A stretch of DNA of 8,424 bases, taken from an uncultured Hyphomicrobiales bacterium. Lineage in GTDB: Bacteria > Pseudomonadota > Alphaproteobacteria > Rhizobiales > Beijerinckiaceae. The notes under the pieces are model-generated. The model saw only the letters and a list, made by a program, of their open reading frames with translations. It had not been told where the DNA came from and did no database searches. Within the stretch, counting starts at the first letter, position 1. The number at the start of each line of letters is the position of its first letter. Of this stretch, positions 1-7,032 are shown piece by piece. Position numbers and translations under genes: made by a program. The DNA lies in the NCBI GenBank assembly GCA_903932565.1, contig CAIZGQ010000292.1, positions 1-8,424 on the forward strand, read 5' to 3'.

Positions 1-141
1 AAAACCGGCTTTGCAGACTTCGTGCCGGTAATGGCTGCGCTTTCAGAGGTCCGGAAAATCGATAAACTGTTGATTGCGGCAGTGGATTGTCTGCTTCGTG
101 GGCGCGTTGGTGGCGTGTCGCAGCAGCTATATGTGGCATGA
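1..141 (+). CDS. 3' end of an unassigned upstream gene (partial)
   Basis: Frame 1 is open from the window edge to a TGA at 139-141 and encodes about 46 residues. The peptide includes GFADFVPVMAALSEVRKID and ends in QQLYVA. Codon choice looks like that of the neighbouring real genes, and the peptide is a credible mix of hydrophobic and charged residues, so I read it as a true C-terminus rather than a chance open frame. I do not recognise the family. It has no transmembrane stretch, so it is not obviously the permease expected beside the next gene. A binding protein or an enzyme are both possible. Its stop lies 19 bases before the preferred start of the ATPase, which suggests they share an operon. 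Confidence 0.5.
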   Translation, partial: KTGFADFVPVMAALSEVRKIDKLLIAAVDCLLRGRVGGVSQQLYVA

Positions 142-160
142 AGCTTGCCAAAAACATTGC

Positions 161-1033
161 ATGTCTGACCGTCAGTTCGCATCCTCGTGTCTTCATTCTG
201 TCGAGCGAGGTTCGGCGGCGGATGTCTCGATTGCGCCGCCTTTGCCTATCAAACCCTTCATCGATTTGCAGCAGGTCAGCCTCGTGTATGGGCATGGTGC
301 TGATCACACGCTCGCAGTTGAGCGGCTGGATATGCAGATTGCACAGGGTGAATTTGTCGCCGTGGTGGGGCCCTCTGGCTGCGGAAAGTCGACGCTGATG
401 AAGCTTGTCAGCGGATTGACCCGGGCGACGACCGGGTCTGTGCGCGTTCGGGGCGTGGCTGTTGATGATCCTATTGATGGGGTCGGCATGGCGTTCCAGA
501 ACCCATTGCTGATGCCTTGGCGAACGGCGCTCGGCAATGTGACGTTGCCGCTTGAAATCATTGATGGCCGCGATGGCCGGCTGAAGCATGACAAGGCGTG
601 GCGGAAAAGCCGTGCGTTGGATTTGCTGGGTTCGGTCGGCCTTCAGGGATTTGAGAACAAATTTCCCTGGCAATTGTCGGGCGGCATGCAGCAGCGGGTG
701 AACCTGTGCAGGGCGATCGTCCACATGCCGGAACTTTTGCTTCTTGATGAGCCGTTCGGTGCGCTGGACACCTTTACCCGCGAGGGGCTCTGGCTGGCGA
801 TGCAGACCATATGGATGGCGCAGAAGTTTACCGGCATGCTGGTGACGCATGATCTCCAGGAAGCCCTATTTCTGGCTGACCGGGTCTATGTGATGAGCGG
901 CAGACCGGGGCGAACGATTTATGAGCAGGCGGTGGACTTTGCTCGACCTCGATCTCCCGAATTGCTCGCTGATCCGTCGTTCGCCGCACTGGTGGCAGAT
1001 TTGAGACGCGTGGTCGCAACGGCCAATGTGTGA
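161..1033 (+). CDS. ABC transporter ATP-binding protein, nitrate/sulfonate/taurine (SsuB/TauB) type
   Basis: This is the cytoplasmic ATPase subunit of a NitT/TauT-type importer, the group that takes up sulfonates, taurine, nitrate, pyrimidines and similar small compounds. Counting from the ATG at 161 (290 aa), the sequence shows Walker A GPSGCGKST at about 70-78, a Q-loop in AFQNPLLMPWRT near 111-122, the signature LSGGMQQR at 172-179, Walker B LLLLDEP at 192-198 followed by the D-loop FGALD, and the H-loop histidine in LVTHD at about 230. LLMPWRT and DEPFGALD are typical of SsuB/TauB. The frame is open back to an ATG at 74, but that stretch is Cys/Trp-rich, would overlap the preceding gene by 68 bases, and has no homology-like content. 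The ATG at 161 is therefore preferred, although no Shine-Dalgarno precedes it. Even so there are about 30 residues before the domain starts at FIDLQQVSLVYG. Its permease and binding protein are not in the window. The substrate is unknown. Confidence 0.93.
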   Translation: MSDRQFASSCLHSVERGSAADVSIAPPLPIKPFIDLQQVSLVYGHGADHTLAVERLDMQIAQGEFVAVVGPSGCGKSTLMKLVSGLTRATTGSVRVRGVAVDDPIDGVGMAFQNPLLMPWRTALGNVTLPLEIIDGRDGRLKHDKAWRKSRALDLLGSVGLQGFENKFPWQLSGGMQQRVNLCRAIVHMPELLLLDEPFGALDTFTREGLWLAMQTIWMAQKFTGMLVTHDLQEALFLADRVYVMSGRPGRTIYEQAVDFARPRSPELLADPSFAALVADLRRVVATANV

Positions 1034-1040
1034 CCAAGCT

Positions 1041-1046
1041 GGAGGA
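1041..1046 (+). promoter_or_regulatory. Shine-Dalgarno GGAGGA before the monooxygenase
   Basis: GGAGGA lies 13 bases before the ATG at 1060 and only 1 base before the in-frame ATG at 1048. It is downstream of the GTG at 1030, so it cannot serve that start. It therefore favours an ATG start over the GTGA-overlap start, although the spacing to 1060 is longer than ideal. Confidence 0.5.
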
Positions 1047-1059
1047 AATGGATCAAGAT

Positions 1060-2388
1060 ATGGCGCAATCCCGAAACATCCACCTCGCGGCTGATCTGTC
1101 GTTCCTGCACACCGATTATCTCTGGCGCATGCCAGGCTCATGGATCGGTTATCCCTATTACGGCACTTCGGAATTCTACGAGGATGTCGCCCGGCTGGCC
1201 GAACGTGGCGTGATGGACATGCTGTTTTTTGGCGATACCGGTGGCACGTCGGAGGATTTTGGCGGCACTCATGAGGCAGTGGTGCAATACGGCGCGAAAT
1301 GGCCGCGCCATGACATGACACCAATGATACCGCTGCTGGCGCGCGTGACCTCACATATCGGTTTTGCGATGACGCTGTCGACGACCTATCACCATCCGTT
1401 TCATGCTGCGCGTGTCTTCAATGCGCTGGACCATGTCACGGGTGGGCGTATTGCGTGGAACGCCGTCACGTCCGCCTATAAGAACGAGGCGGCTAATTAT
1501 GGCTTCGACGTGATGATGGATCATGACGAGCGGTATGATCGCGCACAAGAGTTCCTGAAAGTTGCCTGCGACTTGTGGGATAGTGTCGAGCCCGATGTGC
1601 TGGTTCTGGATCGCGAGAAGGGGATCTATGGCGATCCTTCAAAGGTTCACAGGATCGATCACCGCGGACGGTATTTTAACGTGCGAGGGCCATTGCCAGC
1701 GCTGCCATCGCCGCAGCGCAGGCCCGTCATTATCCAGGCGGGCCTGTCTGGACCGGGGCTCAATCTGGCTGCGTCATTTGCAGAACTGCAATTCAGCACG
1801 CGCCGGACCTTGCCAAGCATGCAACAGCATCGGCGCGCACTGGATGAAAAGCTTCAGGGATTTGGTCGCAGCGTCCGTGATGTCGGGATACTCTGGTCGG
1901 TGCGCGTGCAGGTTGCCCAATCCGAGAGCGAAGCGCGGGCGAAGGAGCAGGCCTATCTCGACGCGATCCCGCCGGAGGCTGGGCTCGTCGAAATGTCAGC
2001 GCAATTTGGTGTCGATTTCTCGAAGGCGCGCCCGCACATGACGCTGGCCGATTTTGCAGATGAGGTCGCATCCCAGAACGGCAATCTCGGCACATTTGAG
2101 GAGCTTTTGAAAACAGTCGATCCCAAGCAAAGTGTAGCTGAGTTCGGCAGCCGCTTTCTTGTCGATCGCATTCTTGTGGCGAGCGGCACGCCAAAACAGA
2201 TCGTTGATCGGCTTGAGGAATTGCATGAGGGCACGGGCGCCAATGGTGGTTTTATCCTGGGGCGGGGGTTCTCGGCGATGGACAATATCCGGGACTTCGT
2301 CGAGTTTGTCGTTCCAGAACTTCAGCGGCGCGGGTTGAGCAAAAAGACATACGCAGGACGCACCCTGCGGGAAAATCTAAACGCGTAA
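1060..2388 (+). CDS. LLM-class FMN-dependent monooxygenase, NtaA/SnaA/DszA family
   Basis: A two-component flavin monooxygenase subunit of the nitrilotriacetate monooxygenase A / dibenzothiophene-sulfone monooxygenase (DszA) / pristinamycin SnaA group. These enzymes use FMNH2 from a separate reductase and O2 to oxidise, and often cleave, C-N or C-S bonds in the cytoplasm. At 442 aa it is full length for the family. Numbered from the ATG at 1060, hallmarks are TLSTTYHHPFHAARVFNALD near 105-124 followed by HVTGGRIAWNAVTS, the YDRAQEFL...LWDS segment near 159-175, IDHRGRYFNVRGPLP near 199-213, and IIQAGLSGPG at 224-233. In the last, family members more often read SQAGSS.GR. The gene could also start at the GTG at 1030, where GTGA overlaps the ATPase stop, or at ATG 1048. 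ATG 1060 places the conserved R.IHLA segment a few residues from the N-terminus and has an upstream GGAGGA. No flavin reductase partner is in the window. The true substrate cannot be told from sequence. Confidence 0.93.
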   Translation: MAQSRNIHLAADLSFLHTDYLWRMPGSWIGYPYYGTSEFYEDVARLAERGVMDMLFFGDTGGTSEDFGGTHEAVVQYGAKWPRHDMTPMIPLLARVTSHIGFAMTLSTTYHHPFHAARVFNALDHVTGGRIAWNAVTSAYKNEAANYGFDVMMDHDERYDRAQEFLKVACDLWDSVEPDVLVLDREKGIYGDPSKVHRIDHRGRYFNVRGPLPALPSPQRRPVIIQAGLSGPGLNLAASFAELQFSTRRTLPSMQQHRRALDEKLQGFGRSVRDVGILWSVRVQVAQSESEARAKEQAYLDAIPPEAGLVEMSAQFGVDFSKARPHMTLADFADEVASQNGNLGTFEELLKTVDPKQSVAEFGSRFLVDRILVASGTPKQIVDRLEELHEGTGANGGFILGRGFSAMDNIRDFVEFVVPELQRRGLSKKTYAGRTLRENLNA

Positions 2389-2400
2389 ACTCATGATTTT

Positions 2401-2406
2401 GGGGGA
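2401..2406 (+). promoter_or_regulatory. G-rich ribosome binding site for the binding-protein gene
   Basis: GGGGGA sits 3 bases before the ATG at 2410, within the 21-base gap after the monooxygenase stop. It resembles part of the GGAGG consensus and is the only candidate ribosome binding site in this gap. Confidence 0.4.
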
Positions 2407-2409
2407 TAC

Positions 2410-4014
2410 ATGCAAAGACGAGATTTTCTGAAAACACTATCTGCCTCGGCTGTTGCCGCGGGCATGACACCGAAATTCGTTGGCTCCGCATCGGCGCAAT
2501 CAAGGTCACAGACACTCATCGTGGCCTCCGAGGCAGGTCCCAACGCGCTGGACGGACAGGCGATCGGCGCCAACCGAAGTGCGACCGGCATTGTCTGGAA
2601 CACCTATGATCGTCTGGTGAGCTTTGAGGTGAAGCGCGACGCGTCCGGCGACGGCTATTATGACTATAGCAAGTTGAAGCCTGAGGCGGCCGAGGACATC
2701 GACCTGCGTGACATGTCCATGACGATGAAGCTTCGCAAGGATATGAATTTTCACGATGGCTCGCCGGTCACCGCGAAGGACGTCAAATACACATTTGAGC
2801 GGGCACTTGGCGTCGGCGGCTATCCAACGGCAACGCTGAAGGCGGCATCGTTGACCGATGCAAACCAGTGTGTGGTCGTTGACGACAGGACCGTCCGGTT
2901 TGATTTCATCAAAAAAGATAAGCTCAGCCCGATCTATCTCGGTGTTGGCGTGCTGGGCATCTACAATTCTGAACTCGTGAAGAAAAATTCGACGCCTCAG
3001 GATGTCTGGGGCCAGAACTGGACCAAAAGCAATCTCGCCGGCTCAGGGGCTTATCTTCTGGAGAAATGGACGCCGGGACAGGAGGTCATTCTCGCGGCAA
3101 ACCCCAACTGGAAGAGCGGTCCACCGCCGCAGATCAAGCGCGTCATCTGGCGTGTCATTCCATCAGCATCCACGCGCCGCGCCCTGCTGGAAAAGGGCGA
3201 TATTGACGTTGCCTATGATTTGCCAGCCAATGATTATGCTGAGCTTGGTGCCGTCAACGGCGTTCGCATCTATAGCGTGCCGATGGAAAATACGGTCCAA
3301 TATCTCGGCATGAATGTCGAAATGAAACCCTTTGACGATGTGCGGGTGCGGCAAGCAATTGCCTATGCCGTGCCTTACAAGGAAATTATTGATCTGGCCC
3401 TGTTCAAGCGGGGAAAGCCTTTGTTCGGTGGTCCTGCCAAAGTGACCGCACCAATCTGGCCTCAGGCCCATCACTACGTGACCGATCTCGACAAGGCAAA
3501 AAAGCTCCTCACAGAGGCGGGATATCCGGACGGGTTTGACGTTCCACTGTCCTTCGACCTTGGAACAGCAAGCACGAATGAGCCGCTTTGCATTCTGGTC
3601 CAGGAGCAATTTGCAAAACTTGGCATTCGCGTCAAAATTGACAAGGTACCCAGCGCAAACTGGCGCCCAACCTTTATGAAGAAGCAGTTGCCGCTGCAGG
3701 TCAATATCTTCGGGGCGTGGTTCAATTTTCCCGATTACTTCTTTCATCTCGTCTATTCGGGCGAAAACACGATCTTCAACACCATGTCGTATAAGAATGC
3801 CGAGATGGATAAGCTGATCGAGGACGCGCGGTTTCCGGCGGATGCCAAAAGCTTCGATACAGATGTCGTCGGCTTTGTTCAGAAAGCGTTTGACGATGTC
3901 CCGAATATCCCTTTGTTTCAGCCATATCTTGATATTGCGATGCGGTCGAATGTGTCCGGCTATACTTATTGGTTTCACCGCGAGGTGGATTACCGATCTT
4001 TCCGCAAGGCGTAA
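2410..4014 (+). CDS. ABC transporter substrate-binding protein, family 5 (peptide/nickel, DppA/OppA-like), Tat-exported
   Basis: Periplasmic solute-binding protein of the SBP_bac_5 family (534 aa, usual size about 500-540). The N-terminus MQRRDFLKTLSASAVAAG is a textbook twin-arginine signal (RRDFLK, then a short hydrophobic stretch), with a likely cleavage after SASA near residue 29. That implies export in folded form. Family hallmarks are NFHDGSPVTAKDVKYTFERA at about 113-132, GSGAYLLEKWTPGQEV near 211-225, and PFDDVRVRQAIAYAVPYKEI near 307-326. The C-terminal half includes the usual FGAWFNFPDY and IPLFQPYLDI segments. It starts 21 bases after the monooxygenase, so it is probably co-transcribed with it. 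Its expected partners, the DppBC-like permeases, are encoded on the other strand just downstream and point toward it. Members of this family bind peptides, nickel chelates, opines, glutathione and plant compounds. The ligand here is unknown. Confidence 0.94.
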   Translation: MQRRDFLKTLSASAVAAGMTPKFVGSASAQSRSQTLIVASEAGPNALDGQAIGANRSATGIVWNTYDRLVSFEVKRDASGDGYYDYSKLKPEAAEDIDLRDMSMTMKLRKDMNFHDGSPVTAKDVKYTFERALGVGGYPTATLKAASLTDANQCVVVDDRTVRFDFIKKDKLSPIYLGVGVLGIYNSELVKKNSTPQDVWGQNWTKSNLAGSGAYLLEKWTPGQEVILAANPNWKSGPPPQIKRVIWRVIPSASTRRALLEKGDIDVAYDLPANDYAELGAVNGVRIYSVPMENTVQYLGMNVEMKPFDDVRVRQAIAYAVPYKEIIDLALFKRGKPLFGGPAKVTAPIWPQAHHYVTDLDKAKKLLTEAGYPDGFDVPLSFDLGTASTNEPLCILVQEQFAKLGIRVKIDKVPSANWRPTFMKKQLPLQVNIFGAWFNFPDYFFHLVYSGENTIFNTMSYKNAEMDKLIEDARFPADAKSFDTDVVGFVQKAFDDVPNIPLFQPYLDIAMRSNVSGYTYWFHREVDYRSFRKA

Positions 4015-4020
4015 GAGGCC

Positions 4021-4866
4021 TCAGGTTCGGCTGCGCGGATCGAGAAGGTCACGCAGTCCGTCACCCAGGATGTTGAAACAAAAGACTGCCATCAGCAGCA
4101 TGAGGCCCGGAAACACAGCGATCCACCAATGTCCCGATAGAAGCTCGCTTGCACCTTCTGAAACCATGATGCCCCACTCCGGCGTTGGCGGTTGCACACC
4201 AAGGCCAATAAAGGACAGGCCAGCGGCGTTGAGAATGGCGTAACCCATCGTCAGCGACGTTTGAACAGCCGTAATGGGAAGAAGGTTCGGCAGAATCTGC
4301 GTGAACAGAATGCGAAGCTCAGAATTTCCGCTCAGTCTCGCAGCAGCAACATATCCGGCATCACGCCGGATGTTGGTTTCGACGCGCACCAGACGCGCAT
4401 ACAAGGGAATGTTGATCACGGCGGTTGCCAGAACGATGTTGACAACGCTGTTTCCCAGAGCCGCGACAATGGCCATTGCCAGAACGAACAGCGGAAATGC
4501 CATCAATGTATCCGTGAGCCGGCCGATCAGTCGTTCGGACCATCCGCCATAATATCCAGCTAGCAGACCAAGGGTTCCACCGACCACGAACGCCAGCGCG
4601 ACGGCCGAGATGGAAATGGAAAGGTCGAGCCGTACTGCGGCGATCAGGCGGCTCAGAATATCACGCCCCAGTTGGTCGGTGCCAAGATAATAGGGCGCGT
4701 GAGGCGACTGAAGGGCTGAGGCGCTGTGGGATGCCATCGGGTCATGTGGCATGATCACGGGCGCGAACACAGCCATGGCGATAAACAGGGCCGACAGGAT
4801 GAAGGCAAAGCCTGTTAGTGGGTTTGCAACAACGATATAGCGGAACTGACGCAACGTCTCATTCAT
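4021..4866 (-). CDS. ABC transporter permease, DppC-like inner-membrane subunit
   Basis: Inner-membrane permease subunit of a peptide/nickel-type importer (281 aa, normal for DppC/OppC). The N-terminal helix (about 18-38) is followed by the diagnostic LGTDQLGRDILSRLI at 61-75. Further helices lie near 83-104, 122-137, 141-158, 195-221 and 250-268. The cytoplasmic EAA-type coupling loop, which contacts the ATPase, is YVAAARLSGNSELRILFTQI at about 172-191, ending at LPN. The end, GDGLRDLLDPR, is typical of DppC. Its ATG overlaps the stop of the DppB-like gene as ATGA (4863-4866), and no Shine-Dalgarno is seen, so translation is probably coupled. The stop is 6 bases from the stop of the convergent binding-protein gene. 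No ATPase gene follows it in the operon, which is unusual for this transporter class. Confidence 0.94.
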   Translation of the reverse strand: MNETLRQFRYIVVANPLTGFAFILSALFIAMAVFAPVIMPHDPMASHSASALQSPHAPYYLGTDQLGRDILSRLIAAVRLDLSISISAVALAFVVGGTLGLLAGYYGGWSERLIGRLTDTLMAFPLFVLAMAIVAALGNSVVNIVLATAVINIPLYARLVRVETNIRRDAGYVAAARLSGNSELRILFTQILPNLLPITAVQTSLTMGYAILNAAGLSFIGLGVQPPTPEWGIMVSEGASELLSGHWWIAVFPGLMLLMAVFCFNILGDGLRDLLDPRSRT

Positions 4867-5984
4867 GTGGTGAGCCGGAAACGCGGATCGAGTAATCCGT
4901 AGATGAGATCAATCACCAGATTGAGCAGGATATAAAGAATGGCCATGAATAGGACGAATCCCTGAACGGGCGCATAGTCCGATGCGATCAGGGAATCGAT
5001 GGCATAAGATCCCACGCCGGGCCATGCAAAAACCTTTTCAACCATGACATTGGCGCCCAACAAAAACGAGAACACCATTCCCAATGTCGTGACGACGGGA
5101 AGGATGGCGTTGCGCAACGCATAGCCGATCACAATTTTTCGTGTTGGAAGCCCGCTGGCACGGGCAGTCCGTATAAAGTCGCTCGACAGAGTGGTTATCA
5201 TCGAGGCGCGGGTGATGCGTGCGAGCGGTGCGAGTGAAAAAATACCAAGCGAGACGGCTGGAAGGATGAGCTGCGCCAACGATGCCCGAAATGTTTCCAT
5301 ATTTCCTGCAACCAAACTGTCGATTGTATAAAATCCCGTGTGCGTGGCTGGTGCTGCCGTGTAAATATCGAGTCGTCCAAATGGCGCCGGTGACCATCCC
5401 AGAAGATAATAAAAAATGTAAATCAGCAGCAGGCCTGTGAAGAAGGGTGGCAGACAAACGCCGACTGTCGTGACAAAGCGGCACACTTGATCAACCCACG
5501 ACCCCGGTCTCGTTGCTGCAACCACTCCAAGCGGGATCGCTGCAGAGATCGCGACCAGCAGCCCCGAGAACGTTAATTCGAGCGACGCTGGCAAACGTAT
5601 CAGCAATTCACTAAGCACCGGCTGGCCAGTTGTCAGGCTCGTGCCCAGTCGACCGTGAAGCAAGTCAGCGGCATAAGATTCAAGTTGCAGGAGCCAGCTG
5701 CGATCAAGGCCAAGCTGTTGGCGTATCTCCTCAATGGATTCAAGTGTGGGATTGGGGCCGGCGAAATAGGCTGCAGGATCACCAGGCAGGGCGCGCGTGA
5801 TCAGAAATGTCACAATCACGACCCCGATGATGCTCGGAATGGCCGTTCCCAATCGCATGATGAGGAGGCGATACAAATTTAGTTCCCAAATATGCTTCGG
5901 TTTTAGAAGCTTCGCGTAACTTGAACGCAGGGCGCGTTTCAAGTCAATGGACCGGGCCAGTCGGGCTGTTTCGGTCCAGCGCAT
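4863..5984 (-). CDS. ABC transporter permease, DppB-like inner-membrane subunit
   Basis: Partner permease of the DppC-like protein. The longest frame is 373 aa. Visible features are the first helix RLGTAIPSIIGVVIVTFLI near 44-62 followed by RALPGDP, the conserved LG...S segment near 113-116, helices near 135-157, 171-195, 236-258, 294-316 and 339-361, the EAA-type loop IRTARASGLPTRKIVIGYAL at 271-290 ending RNAILP, and the DppB-typical VEKVFAWPGVG and GLLDPRFR. DppB proteins usually have about 305-340 residues and begin right before the first helix. The ATG at 5984 adds roughly 36 unusual residues and has no ribosome binding site. A TTG at 5876, preceded by GGGAA at suitable spacing, would give LYRLLIMRLGTAIP at the N-terminus and 337 aa, a better fit to the family. 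I give the longer frame as the outer limit. It is transcribed divergently from the Pht5-like gene. Confidence 0.92.
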   Translation of the reverse strand: MRWTETARLARSIDLKRALRSSYAKLLKPKHIWELNLYRLLIMRLGTAIPSIIGVVIVTFLITRALPGDPAAYFAGPNPTLESIEEIRQQLGLDRSWLLQLESYAADLLHGRLGTSLTTGQPVLSELLIRLPASLELTFSGLLVAISAAIPLGVVAATRPGSWVDQVCRFVTTVGVCLPPFFTGLLLIYIFYYLLGWSPAPFGRLDIYTAAPATHTGFYTIDSLVAGNMETFRASLAQLILPAVSLGIFSLAPLARITRASMITTLSSDFIRTARASGLPTRKIVIGYALRNAILPVVTTLGMVFSFLLGANVMVEKVFAWPGVGSYAIDSLIASDYAPVQGFVLFMAILYILLNLVIDLIYGLLDPRFRLTT

Positions 5985-6005
5985 GCGTCTACGCTGGCAC
6001 AGACC
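5973..6005 (+). promoter_or_regulatory. inverted repeat in the divergent permease / Pht5-like start region (candidate operator)
   Basis: CCAGCG (5976-5981) and CGCTGG (5992-5997) are perfect inverted copies separated by 10 bases. GGT just outside the left arm is matched by ACC at 6003-6005 after a short gap. The element lies 43-64 bases before the ATG at 6040. It is intergenic only if the DppB-like protein starts at 5876 rather than 5984. Dyads of this size between divergent genes are often regulator sites, but no regulator gene is in the window and a 6-bp arm can arise by chance. Confidence 0.25.
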
Positions 6006-6029
6006 CTGCTACACCCTTGCATGTGGAAT

Positions 6030-6035
6030 GGAAGA
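6030..6035 (+). promoter_or_regulatory. Shine-Dalgarno GGAAGA setting the start at 6040
   Basis: GGAAGA lies 4 bases before the ATG at 6040. It supports that start over upstream in-frame ATGs (5947, 6028), which lack a usable site and add residues that do not look like the family. Confidence 0.5.
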
Positions 6036-6039
6036 CGAT

Positions 6040-7032
6040 ATGGCGAACTTAAGACTGACCTTTGCCTGTGGGCCTTTTGATCGGACGATGGCGTTGCGCG
6101 ATGGGTCGATCCGCCCGGACGGAATCGATCTCGTGTATCTGGCCATGCAGCCCGCCGAGATCTTCTGGCGGATGCTCCAGTTCAACGAATTTGATATGTC
6201 CGAAATGTCGATGGCGAATTATGCGATGTTGGTGGCGCAAGGCAACTGTCCCTATGTCGCCATTCCTGCCTTTCCGTCGCGGGTTTTCCGTCACGGCTAT
6301 TTCTTCATCAATACCGATAAAGGCATTAAAAATCCGGCTGATCTCAAGGGTAAGCGCGGCGGCGTGCCTGAATACAGCCAGACCGCATCCGTCTACATGC
6401 GCGGATTGCTCCAGCATGAATTTGGCGTACATGCGCGGGATATTGAATGGGTTCAGGGCAGAGCGGACCGTTTGAAACATCCACTGCCGCCAGATGTTCG
6501 AATTTCACAGGCGCCGCCCGGTACGGAACTGGGTGACCTGCTTGAAGCCGGCGAGCTGGATTTTTTGATGACGGCCAACAACCCGCTCTCGTTTCGGCGA
6601 GGCGCGCCGAATGTGAAACGTTTATTCCCAAATTACATTGAGATGGAAAAAGATTTCTACAAACGCACACAGATCTATCCGATCATGCATACGGTTGTGA
6701 TACGGCGTGAGATTTATGAGCGCGATCCTTGGATTGCGATGAGCATGTACAAGGCCCTTTGTGCCGCAAAGGATTATGCCTGCCGCTGGATCATGGAGGG
6801 CGGATCTGCCAAGGTCACATCAGCATGGCTGCAGCCCCTGATCGAAGAGGAACAGTCCATCATTGGCAAAGACTGGTTCCCGTATGGGATTTCAAAAAAC
6901 CGTCCAACTCTCGACGCGTTGTTGCAATATATCCATGAACAAGGGCTGGCAAGCAGACGCCTCAAGATCGAAGACTTGTTCGTGCCGAGTACACTGCATG
7001 ATATCCCGCTGAGCGAAGGTCAGCTGGTATGA
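6040..7032 (+). CDS. 4,5-dihydroxyphthalate decarboxylase (Pht5-like) family protein
   Basis: This resembles the Pht5-type 4,5-dihydroxyphthalate decarboxylase family. Those proteins have a periplasmic-binding-protein fold and, in phthalate degraders, convert 4,5-dihydroxyphthalate to protocatechuate. Family-like segments from the ATG at 6040 (330 aa, the usual length) are an N-terminal FDRTMALRDGSIRPDGIDL (13-31), FDMSEMSMANY (51-61), AIPAFPSRVFRHGYFFIN (74-91), LKGKRGGVPEYSQTASVYMR (102-121), LFPNY (195-199), IYPIMHTVVIRR (212-223), WFPYG (279-283) and EQGLASRRLKIEDLFVP (300-316). There is no signal peptide, which fits a cytoplasmic enzyme rather than an exported binding protein. Many genes with this annotation sit next to ABC transporters and lack biochemical proof, so the true substrate may be another aromatic or heterocyclic carboxylate. 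The frame is open back to 5947, but the residues before 6040 look non-coding. It is divergent from the permeases and converges on the amidohydrolase gene. Confidence 0.85.
   Translation: MANLRLTFACGPFDRTMALRDGSIRPDGIDLVYLAMQPAEIFWRMLQFNEFDMSEMSMANYAMLVAQGNCPYVAIPAFPSRVFRHGYFFINTDKGIKNPADLKGKRGGVPEYSQTASVYMRGLLQHEFGVHARDIEWVQGRADRLKHPLPPDVRISQAPPGTELGDLLEAGELDFLMTANNPLSFRRGAPNVKRLFPNYIEMEKDFYKRTQIYPIMHTVVIRREIYERDPWIAMSMYKALCAAKDYACRWIMEGGSAKVTSAWLQPLIEEEQSIIGKDWFPYGISKNRPTLDALLQYIHEQGLASRRLKIEDLFVPSTLHDIPLSEGQLV

Noticed and set aside
866..1354. Minus-strand open frame over the ATPase/monooxygenase junction
   Set aside because: It overlaps two well-supported genes, and its Arg/Pro/Cys-rich translation looks like an antisense artefact.
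3163..3978. Long minus-strand open frame (271 aa) inside the binding-protein gene
   Set aside because: It is the antisense shadow of a clear SBP_bac_5 protein. Its composition (many His, Ile and Arg) has no recognisable domain and no ribosome binding site is evident.
4012..4030. GAGGCCTC palindrome at the binding-protein/permease junction as a terminator
   Set aside because: It is an 8-base perfect palindrome with no loop and no T-run, too short to form a terminator hairpin.
5995..6022. Sigma-54-like elements TGGCAC (5995-6000) and TTGCA (6017-6021)
   Set aside because: The two elements are 16 bases apart instead of the fixed spacing of about 5 between these blocks, so they cannot form a sigma-54 promoter.
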